Assembly (NCBI GenBank): GCA_021795535.1 | Contig: JAJYPG010000132.1 | Coordinates: forward strand, 1 to 5,276 | Origin: Planctomycetota bacterium | Lineage (GTDB): Bacteria > Planctomycetota > Phycisphaerae > WQYP01 | Reading direction: 5' to 3' | Length of the DNA: 5,276 nucleotides | In this document: one piece after another, positions 1-5,276 of the stretch | How positions within the stretch are numbered: position 1 is the first letter of the stretch | Layout of the letters: the number at the start of each line of letters is the position of its first letter | Position numbers and translations under genes: made by a program | Notes under the pieces: model-generated | Databases searched by the model: none | What the model saw: the letters and a program-made list of their open reading frames with translations, nothing else | What the model was told of the DNA's origin: nothing

Positions 1-114
1 GGCGGCAGCGCTCCCTGCGCCCTGAACATTCTTGCTGGCATAGAATATTCGGGGCATGTGGGTAATTGGTGCAGCGGCAATTTGTTTGTGTGCTGAATTT
101 TATTGAGGTGTTCC
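1..114 (+). other. Leader region upstream of the efflux operon
   Basis: No complete gene is visible here. One forward frame enters from the window edge and stops at 23-25, reading AAALPAP before the stop. It could be the tail of an upstream gene but is too short to identify. An 8-base perfect palindrome, GAATATTC, lies at 43-50, and GGCAT occurs on both sides of it (37-41 and 53-57). This could be a regulator site or chance. TAGAAT at 41-46 resembles a -10 box, but no good -35 box lies 16-18 bases upstream. The operon promoter is probably here or further upstream, and I cannot place it. Confidence 0.3.
105..110 (+). promoter_or_regulatory. Ribosome binding site of the DUF2892 gene
   Basis: GAGGTG ends four bases before the ATG at 115. 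It decides the start. The frame also has a TTG at 103, but that codon overlaps this Shine-Dalgarno sequence and has none of its own, so ATG 115 is preferred. Confidence 0.65.
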
Positions 115-315
115 ATGAATGTTGAACGTGGTGTGCGAATCGTAGCTGGCACGATGGTGCTTATCAGCGTGGCCCTGGCCGTATGGGTTAACCAGTGGTG
201 GTTGGTTCTGGCAGCGTTTGTCGGCTTGAACCTGATACAATCCGCCTTTACGGGTTTTTGCCCGGCCGAGAAAATTCTGGGACAATGCGGTCTTAAGCCA
301 ACGCATCAGGCTTAA
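115..315 (+). CDS. Small two-helix inner-membrane protein, DUF2892 (YgaP-tail-like) family
   Basis: The 66-residue product has two hydrophobic segments (about residues 9-24 and 28-45) with a short turn between them, then a C-terminal tail with the motif TGFCPAEKIL. The N-terminus MNVERGVRIVAG and the G-F-C motif after helix 2 fit the DUF2892 family, which also forms the membrane part of E. coli YgaP behind a rhodanese domain. No rhodanese domain is present here. Cysteines lie at residues 49 and 58. The protein should sit in the inner membrane, probably as an oligomer. Its molecular function is not known; a thiol or sulfur-related role is only suggested by YgaP. It precedes the pump genes on the same strand, 57 bases before the adaptor, so co-transcription is likely but unproven. 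ATG 115 is chosen because of the GAGGTG just upstream. Confidence 0.85.
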   Translation: MNVERGVRIVAGTMVLISVALAVWVNQWWLVLAAFVGLNLIQSAFTGFCPAEKILGQCGLKPTHQA

Positions 316-319
316 GATC

Positions 320-359
320 GCAACCGATGTTGCCTCTGGGGTTGTTAGAGTTTTAAAAC
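320..359 (+). other. Weak inverted repeats between DUF2892 gene and adaptor gene
   Basis: GCAAC (320-324) and GTTGC (329-333) can pair across a 4-base loop. CTCT (334-337) and AGAG (347-350) can pair just before TTTT, and GTTTTAAAAC (350-359) is a perfect 10-base palindrome beside the adaptor's Shine-Dalgarno sequence. Together they could be a weak attenuator or a site for tuning translation of the pump genes relative to the first gene. The stems are short, so chance is quite possible, and I do not call a terminator. Confidence 0.2.
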
Positions 360-364
360 AGGAG
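360..364 (+). promoter_or_regulatory. Ribosome binding site of the adaptor gene
   Basis: AGGAG lies eight bases before ATG 373, a near-ideal Shine-Dalgarno sequence that supports this start. Confidence 0.75.
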
Positions 365-372
365 CGTGGATC

Positions 373-1530
373 ATGGCGAAGCGCCGGCTCCAATTGAAAA
401 ATATTGCTCGTATTTCCGGGCGAATCGCGGGGGTGCTTCTGGCCATCGTGCTGGTCATTGCACTGATGCTTTGGAGCACCGGTGCTTTGAAAGCCAAAAT
501 TACTCCCGGTTCTCTCCCCGTGAAAACTGGCAAGCCGTTCAAAGGTGCCACGGCAACTGCGGCAGTTCAAAGCATTTCGGAGAATCTCAGCGCGGTGGGC
601 ACCATCAGCCCGATCGCGCCGGTGATACTGACGCCGCGCATTGTCGGGCGCATTGTTTTCAGCCGCTTAACCGCTGGAGCCAAGGTGCAAAAAGGGCAGG
701 TGCTCGTGCGTCTGGACTCTGCGCAGCTCAAGGCGCAACTGGCGCAGACGGCCGCTGCGGTATTGTTGGCCAAGGCTCAATTGCGCCAGGCAATTATTGA
801 TCAGAAGCGGGATAAATCACTGCTTGCCACCGGCGATGTCACAACCGCCACCATGGATGTTGCAAATACCGCGGTCGCTTCGGATCAGGCGAATCTGGCC
901 CATGCGCTGGCGGAAATGCAGGCGGCACACGCGGTACTCGGCTATGCGACGATCCGCTCGACGATCAATGGTATCGTGATGCAAAAATATGTGAGCGTGG
1001 GCGATACTGTTATGCCCGGTCAGATGCTGGCGAAGCTTTATGATCCGCGTAAACTCCAACTCTCCGCGGTGGTGAGAGAATCTCTGGCGTCGGATCTGCA
1101 TCTGGGGGAGAAAATGTCGGTGCGGTTGGAGGCTTTGCACGCCACCGTTCAGGCTCGCATCCGGCAGATTGTGCCGCGTGTCAATGCTCAAAGCCGCAGT
1201 TTTATCGTGAAGGCCGCCGCCAAATTTCCCGCCGGTGTCTGGCCGGGCATGTATGGCAATCTGATTATTCCCACCGGCTCGCATAAAGTGCTGGTGGTGC
1301 CGCAGGGCGCCATTGAGCATATTGGCCAACTGGATCTCGTGACGTTGGTTGTCCATGGGCAATTGGTGCGTCAAACGGTGCAACCGGGGCGGCATATTGG
1401 CTCCATGCGTGAAATTCTCTCCGGCGTTGTGGCCGGCCAGCGCTTGGTCCTTGCGTCCCGTGAAACTCAAGTTCCAAATTCCCAATCGCACATCAGTAAT
1501 GCCACCGCCCCGGAGGGCCAGCGTCCATGA
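373..1530 (+). CDS. RND efflux periplasmic adaptor subunit (membrane fusion protein, HlyD/AcrA class)
   Basis: This 385-residue protein would bridge the RND permease to an outer-membrane channel in the periplasm. A basic start (MAKRRLQLKN) is followed by one hydrophobic segment at about residues 19-35. This fits a signal anchor; no lipobox Cys is seen, so it is probably not a lipoprotein. The usual domain order is visible: first lipoyl half around 83-118 (GRIVFSRLTAGAKVQKGQVL), an Ala/Gln-rich alpha-hairpin at about 119-188, second lipoyl half around 189-224 (YATIRSTINGIV, then VSVGDTVMPGQML), a beta-barrel at about 225-300 with VWPGMYGNL near its end, and a membrane-proximal domain from about 301. 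The last 20 or so residues are polar and probably disordered. Length is normal for the family. Its TGA overlaps the permease ATG (ATGA at 1527-1530), implying translational coupling and stoichiometric production. The transported substrate cannot be inferred from the adaptor. Confidence 0.93.
   Translation: MAKRRLQLKNIARISGRIAGVLLAIVLVIALMLWSTGALKAKITPGSLPVKTGKPFKGATATAAVQSISENLSAVGTISPIAPVILTPRIVGRIVFSRLTAGAKVQKGQVLVRLDSAQLKAQLAQTAAAVLLAKAQLRQAIIDQKRDKSLLATGDVTTATMDVANTAVASDQANLAHALAEMQAAHAVLGYATIRSTINGIVMQKYVSVGDTVMPGQMLAKLYDPRKLQLSAVVRESLASDLHLGEKMSVRLEALHATVQARIRQIVPRVNAQSRSFIVKAAAKFPAGVWPGMYGNLIIPTGSHKVLVVPQGAIEHIGQLDLVTLVVHGQLVRQTVQPGRHIGSMREILSGVVAGQRLVLASRETQVPNSQSHISNATAPEGQRP
1511..1517 (+). 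promoter_or_regulatory. Ribosome binding site of the permease gene, inside the adaptor gene
   Basis: CGGAGGG ends nine bases before ATG 1527 and lies within the last codons of the adaptor gene. With the ATGA overlap it supports the chosen permease start and coupled translation. Confidence 0.6.
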
Positions 1531-4500
1531 GCAACCCATCAGACGCCAGCGCCGGCGAACGCAGCCTCATCGAGCGCGTGGTCAATATTTTCCTGCACTC
1601 CAAACTTTCATTGGTGCTGATACTTTTAGCGGTGCTTTTGGGCGCTGCGTCGCTGCTGATTACGCCGCGTGAAAAAGACCCGCAAATTATCGTGCCCATG
1701 GTTGATATTTATGTGGCCTTTCCCGGCCACAGCGCCAAAAGCGTGGAACAACTCGTTACAACACCGTTGGAAAAACTCCTCTATCAGATTCATGGCGTTG
1801 AGTATGTCTATTCCACCAGCCAGCGTGATCAATCCATGGTCACCGCCCGATTTTTTGTCGGCCAGGGTGTCGAACGCAGCGTGGTGAAGGTGTTTCGCAA
1901 AATTAAGCAGCATCTCAATCGCGTGCCCGCCGGCGTCACCGGCTGGGTCATCAAACCCGAAACCATCAATGATGTGCCGATTGTCACCCTCACACTGACC
2001 AGCAAAACGTCCACCGCTGTGGCCCTGCGGCAAACGGCGGAAGAACTCTCCGCCCGCCTCGCGGCGGCACCGAACGTGTCACGCGCGTATGTCATCGGTG
2101 GACGACCGCGCGTGGTCTATGCGTACCTGAGTCCCTCGAAAATGCGAGCCTACAACATCACGCCCATGGAAATTGATCGTGATATTCAGGCGGCGGATGT
2201 CACCAGAACCGCCGGAAGTTATCAGCGCAACAACAATGAAATTCATGTGCTCGCCGGCACGGCCTTTGCCAATGCCCGGCAATTGGGGCACCTCGTGGTA
2301 TCCGTTTGGCATCAGCAGCCCGTGTATTTAAGCAATGTCGCAAAAATCGTCGATGGCCCGGCGGAAGTTGATTCTTATGTCTGGCATAATTGGGGGCCGG
2401 CCGCAGATGTTCATGAATCCCCTGATTTTCCCGGCACTGTCCTGGCCGGACATCCTGTGCGCAGCGTACATGCCGCTTCCCCCGCCGTTACCGTCGCAAT
2501 CGCCAAAAAAGCCGGCAGCAATGCGGTAACGGTAGCGGCGGACATTATTCAACGCGCCCGGAAGCTTGCCCCTGTGATGCTTCCATCGGACATTAACATG
2601 ATTATTACCCGCAACAGCGGCCTGTCGGCCAATGCCAAGGTTAACAATCTGGTGGAAGGGCTGCTGGTGGCCATTGTCATCGTCATTATCCTCCTGACCA
2701 TTGGTCTGGGGTGGCGTGAATCCCTTGTGGTGGCGGTGGCCATTCCCGTGGTATTCGGGCTGACGCTGGCATGCAACCTCATGCTGGGTTTTACGATTAA
2801 TCGTGTCACGCTCTTCGCACTGATTCTTTCATTGGGTTTGCTGGTCGATGACCCCATTGTGGATGTGGAAAACATCAGTCGCCATTTTGCTCTGGAAGGC
2901 AAAGCCACACGACTCATTGCGCTCAAGGCGATTTCAGAAGTGCTCGGTCCGCTGATTGTCGCCACGCTGGCGGTGATACTGTCATTTATCCCCATGTTTT
3001 TTATCACCGGCATGATGGGGCCTTACATGCGCCCCATGGCGTTTAACGTGCCCGTGGCCATGCTCATGTCCATGCTCGTGGCGTTTACCATCACGCCGTG
3101 GATGGCCTATCACATGCTGAAAAACAAGCATCGTGAAACGGAATTCACAGCCCGCGAAGAATTGGCTGATCCGCACGTTGTTCCTGTCATCCAGCGCACC
3201 CGGCGCTATAAAGTGTTTTCACTGCTGCTGGGTTCCATGCTCAAATATCGGCCCGTACGATGGGGATTTCTTCTGGCCGTCGCGGGTATTACCGCCGCAG
3301 CTGTGGCCCTACCCGCATTGCGACTGGTGCCTTTGAAAATGCTGCCATTCAGTGACCAGAGCAATCTATTAATTGTTGTCCATGCCCCGCGCGGTACCAC
3401 CCTACAGGCCACCGATGCCGCCACGCGAGCACTTGTAAATCGCCTGGAGCGATTACATGAAGTCGTGGACATAACAAGCTATGTGGGCGTACCCGAACCC
3501 ATGGATTTTAATGGACTCGTGCGACATTATTTCATCCGCAATCAACCCAATGATGCGCAGATTGCCGTTGATCTTGCCGGCAAACAACAAAGATCCATGC
3601 AAACCCATGAAATAGCTCTGCGCATCCGCAACAGCCTTACCGCCATCGCCCGCAAATATGCTGTGCGTATTGCAATTGTTGAAGCGCCGCCCGGGCCGCC
3701 GGTACTCGATACCATCGTCGGCGAAATTCATGGCTCTCCCACCACCAGCTACCTTCAGATGCAATTGGCCGCTCGTACCCTGCGCCATCGCCTGCTGCTC
3801 GAGCCGGATGTTGTGGATGTCGATGACAGCGTGCAGGCTCCGCAGAAGCAAATGGTGTTTATTACCGATAAACGCAAAGCGGCGCTCAGTGGCGTTACCA
3901 CCGATGACATTTCTCAAACGCTCGCTCTGGCTCTGGGCGGAAAAATTGCCGGGACAATTCACGCCCCGCGCCAGCGCCAACCGCTGAACATCATCCTCCG
4001 ATTGCCCATATCCCGGCGATCCAGCCGGACGGATTTATCCAGAATTTTTGTCCGCGGCTCCAACGGTGTGCTTGTGCCACTGGCGGAACTGGGCCATTGG
4101 AAACGCGAATCTGCCGGCGAAGCCATTTACCATAAAGATTTGCGCCGCGTTGTATACGTTTACGCCGACACCGCCGGACGCCCGCCAGTCAATGCCATTC
4201 TCGACACGCAAGCGGATCGCCTTCCCGACGGCTTAACACCCGCCATCGCCGGCATGACGCATATCGGCAACGGCTGGATTCACGAAGTCAAACCCCGTCC
4301 GCTGGCCGATCGTTCGTTCTTCCATGATGGATCGGGAATTGCCTGGCAACTGCCGCCCGGTCTGCACGTTAATTTTGCCGGTGAAGGTGAGTGGCGAATC
4401 ACCATCAACGTTTTCCGTGATCTGGGCCTGGCTTTTGGAGCGGCGATGATCGGCATTTATGTGCTGCTAATTGCCCAGACCGGGTCATTCCTGTTGCCCT

Positions 4501-4952
4501 TGATAATCATGCTGGCCATACCGCTGACCATCCCCGGCGTAATGCCCGGATTCTGGATTTTGAATATGCTGACCGCGCATAATGTTGGCGGATATCGGGA
4601 TATGGTCTTCTTCACCGCTACCGCCATGATCGGCATGATTGCTCTGGCCGGCATTGTGACTCGCAATGCCATTATTCTCATCGACTTTATCCATCGATCC
4701 CTGGCCAACGGCCAATCGCTTTATGATGCGATTTTGGAATCTGTGGTGGTGCGCATGCGGCCCATTCTGCTGACCGCCGCCGCCGCCATGCTCTCGTCGA
4801 TTCCAATTTTGTCCGATCCGATTTTTTCCGGTCTGGCCTGGGCATTGATATTTGGCTTATTGGCATCCACGGTCTTTACACTCTTTGTTATTCCCGTGAC
4901 CTATTACATTCTGTTTATCAATAAGCCCGGCCACGGACTTGATCCGGGATAG
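1527..4952 (+). CDS. RND-family efflux transporter permease (AcrB/MdtB-like, ACR_tran superfamily)
   Basis: This 1141-residue inner-membrane pump should export its substrate using the proton gradient, working as a trimer with the adaptor encoded just before it. Twelve membrane segments can be placed: TM1 near 27-46, TM2-TM6 between about 374 and 525, TM7 near 578-597, and TM8-TM12 between about 964 and 1128. Large periplasmic loops follow TM1 and TM7, as the family requires. The TM4 proton-relay pair is D441-D442 in LLVDDPIVDVENISRHF. In TM10 the position of AcrB Lys940 appears to be R1046 (GIVTRNAIILIDF). REKDPQIIVPMVDIYVAFPG (residues 48-67) and PPGPPV (721-726) match a subfamily I know from other proteobacterial pumps. 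AcrB has 1049 residues, so this one is long. The extra length falls about 34 residues before TM4 and about 72 between TM4 and TM10, mostly in the second periplasmic loop. The frame is intact from start to stop. Drug, metal or solvent export cannot be told apart; the CusA-type heavy-metal signature is not seen. Confidence 0.95.
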   Translation: MSNPSDASAGERSLIERVVNIFLHSKLSLVLILLAVLLGAASLLITPREKDPQIIVPMVDIYVAFPGHSAKSVEQLVTTPLEKLLYQIHGVEYVYSTSQRDQSMVTARFFVGQGVERSVVKVFRKIKQHLNRVPAGVTGWVIKPETINDVPIVTLTLTSKTSTAVALRQTAEELSARLAAAPNVSRAYVIGGRPRVVYAYLSPSKMRAYNITPMEIDRDIQAADVTRTAGSYQRNNNEIHVLAGTAFANARQLGHLVVSVWHQQPVYLSNVAKIVDGPAEVDSYVWHNWGPAADVHESPDFPGTVLAGHPVRSVHAASPAVTVAIAKKAGSNAVTVAADIIQRARKLAPVMLPSDINMIITRNSGLSANAKVNNLVEGLLVAIVIVIILLTIGLGWRESLVVAVAIPVVFGLTLACNLMLGFTINRVTLFALILSLGLLVDDPIVDVENISRHFALEGKATRLIALKAISEVLGPLIVATLAVILSFIPMFFITGMMGPYMRPMAFNVPVAMLMSMLVAFTITPWMAYHMLKNKHRETEFTAREELADPHVVPVIQRTRRYKVFSLLLGSMLKYRPVRWGFLLAVAGITAAAVALPALRLVPLKMLPFSDQSNLLIVVHAPRGTTLQATDAATRALVNRLERLHEVVDITSYVGVPEPMDFNGLVRHYFIRNQPNDAQIAVDLAGKQQRSMQTHEIALRIRNSLTAIARKYAVRIAIVEAPPGPPVLDTIVGEIHGSPTTSYLQMQLAARTLRHRLLLEPDVVDVDDSVQAPQKQMVFITDKRKAALSGVTTDDISQTLALALGGKIAGTIHAPRQRQPLNIILRLPISRRSSRTDLSRIFVRGSNGVLVPLAELGHWKRESAGEAIYHKDLRRVVYVYADTAGRPPVNAILDTQADRLPDGLTPAIAGMTHIGNGWIHEVKPRPLADRSFFHDGSGIAWQLPPGLHVNFAGEGEWRITINVFRDLGLAFGAAMIGIYVLLIAQTGSFLLPLIIMLAIPLTIPGVMPGFWILNMLTAHNVGGYRDMVFFTATAMIGMIALAGIVTRNAIILIDFIHRSLANGQSLYDAILESVVVRMRPILLTAAAAMLSSIPILSDPIFSGLAWALIFGLLASTVFTLFVIPVTYYILFINKPGHGLDPG

Positions 4953-5217
4953 TTTGTCACCCGGGACGACCGGATAAGCCGAAAACTATGGCCATATTTA
5001 GGCCACGCCCGCATGGGATTACCGGGCTGACGTGGTTCCCGATAAAAGCGGGCATACTCAACAACTGTAGTTTCAGGTAATAGCAAATAGTATTGCCGGT
5101 CTGCATGTAACGCCGCGCGTCTCGCAGCGCACTGTCAACACGGTCTTTGACAAACCATTGAATTATCCGAGCCGCGTTTGGTTGACGAATCAGCCTTTCG
5201 CTGCTCTGATAGCATCC
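4953..5217. other. Spacer between permease and response-regulator genes, no defensible gene
   Basis: No forward frame here looks like a gene. Inverted repeats are present but weak: CCGGG (4944-4948) with CCCGG (4960-4964) across 11 bases at the permease stop, and TGGCC (4989-4993) with GGCCA (5001-5005) across 7 bases. Neither is followed by a T run, so no intrinsic terminator is called for the operon. On the minus strand, one frame stays open from 5134 down to the permease end. Another is open from the window's right edge down to about 4957 and contains IIQWFVKDRVDSALRDARRY around 5105-5170. Both look mildly protein-like, but I see no good start codon with a ribosome site and recognise no family. 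A decayed gene is possible. Confidence 0.4.
5182..5210 (+). promoter_or_regulatory. Possible sigma-70 promoter of the response-regulator gene
   Basis: TTGACG (5182-5187) matches five of six -35 consensus bases. TCTGAT (5205-5210) matches four of six -10 bases, with a 17-base spacer. Transcription would start at about 5217-5218, directly at the ATG, giving a leaderless or nearly leaderless mRNA. This agrees with the lack of a Shine-Dalgarno sequence before 5218. The -10 match is weak and the call is tentative. Confidence 0.3.
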
Positions 5218-5276
5218 ATGGTGGCAGCAGGTGCGTTGATTCTGGTCATTGAAGATGAACCGCCGATTCGGCGTTT
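5218..5276 (+). CDS. Response regulator, N-terminal fragment of a receiver domain (KdpE/OmpR-like), cut by window end
   Basis: The 19 complete codons read MVAAGALILVIEDEPPIRR. ILVIEDEP is the first beta-strand of a CheY-like receiver domain followed by its acidic pocket, here E12-D13-E14, which binds the Mg2+ needed for phosphorylation. IEDEPPIRR continuing toward F or L is typical of KdpE-type and related OmpR-family regulators. The phosphoacceptor Asp and the DNA-binding domain lie beyond the window, so the subfamily is provisional and I give no gene symbol. The frame is open upstream to the stop at 5068-5070, but that translation does not look like a receiver domain, so ATG 5218 is the likely start; GTG 5221 and TTG 5236 are alternatives. 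There is no clear ribosome binding site. It lies 265 bases after the permease stop and is probably a separate transcription unit. Whether it controls the pump is unknown. Confidence 0.65.
   Translation, partial: MVAAGALILVIEDEPPIRR

Noticed and set aside
43..50. GAATATTC palindrome as an operator for a pump regulator
   Set aside because: Eight bases of perfect symmetry without extension are expected by chance, and no regulator gene is adjacent. It is mentioned only as part of the leader.
366..800. A 144-residue forward frame overlapping the start of the adaptor gene
   Set aside because: The adaptor frame has the proper Shine-Dalgarno spacing, a membrane anchor and lipoyl motifs. The alternative translation is His/Gly/Arg-rich without domain features.
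817..1539. A long 240-residue open frame on the minus strand opposite the adaptor gene
   Set aside because: It lies entirely antisense to a well-recognised adaptor. Its His/Arg-rich composition is typical of the complement of a GC-biased gene, and no family is recognisable.
3453..3980. A 175-residue minus-strand open frame inside the permease gene
   Set aside because: It is the shadow of a confident RND permease, with no ribosome site seen and no recognisable motif.
4944..4965. Inverted repeat at the permease stop as a rho-independent terminator
   Set aside because: The stem is only about five pairs with an 11-base loop and no T run follows, so it does not meet the pattern.
1..5276. CRISPR arrays, tRNA or rRNA genes, insertion sequences
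   Set aside because: Reading through, I saw no regularly spaced repeats, no tRNA-like cloverleaf segments and no transposase motifs or paired terminal repeats.

Overview
The window holds most of one efflux operon on the + strand, a short and poorly explained spacer, and the first codons of an unrelated regulatory gene. It looks like chromosomal DNA of a moderately GC-rich Gram-negative bacterium. A tripartite-type RND pump with a periplasmic adaptor only makes sense with two membranes. The small DUF2892 protein and the style of the RND permease (VDDPIVDVEN, PPGPPV, TRNAIILIDF motifs) remind me of pumps from beta/gammaproteobacteria, including sulfur oxidisers and acidophiles. That taxonomic hint rests on family memory and is weak.

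Layout: 1-114 is a leader without a convincing gene. 115-315 encodes a 66-residue, two-helix membrane protein of the DUF2892/YgaP-tail type. After a 57-base gap, 373-1530 encodes a 385-residue periplasmic adaptor (membrane fusion protein, HlyD/AcrA class). Its stop overlaps the start of the next gene in an ATGA, and 1527-4952 encodes a 1141-residue RND permease. 4953-5217 contains no gene I can defend, although two minus-strand frames there look mildly protein-like. At 5218 a reading frame starts that matches the beginning of a response-regulator receiver domain (KdpE/OmpR-like), cut off by the window end.

How they work together: the adaptor and permease should form the inner-membrane and periplasmic parts of a proton-driven exporter. 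No outer-membrane channel gene (TolC/OprM type) lies in the window, so the channel must be encoded elsewhere or shared. The DUF2892 protein is probably co-transcribed with the pump; its function is unknown. The substrate cannot be read from the sequence.

I did not find an undescribed system. The most notable points are the small Cys-containing membrane protein leading the operon, the long permease with an expanded second periplasmic loop and an Arg where AcrB has its proton-relay Lys, and the possibly leaderless start of the response-regulator gene.
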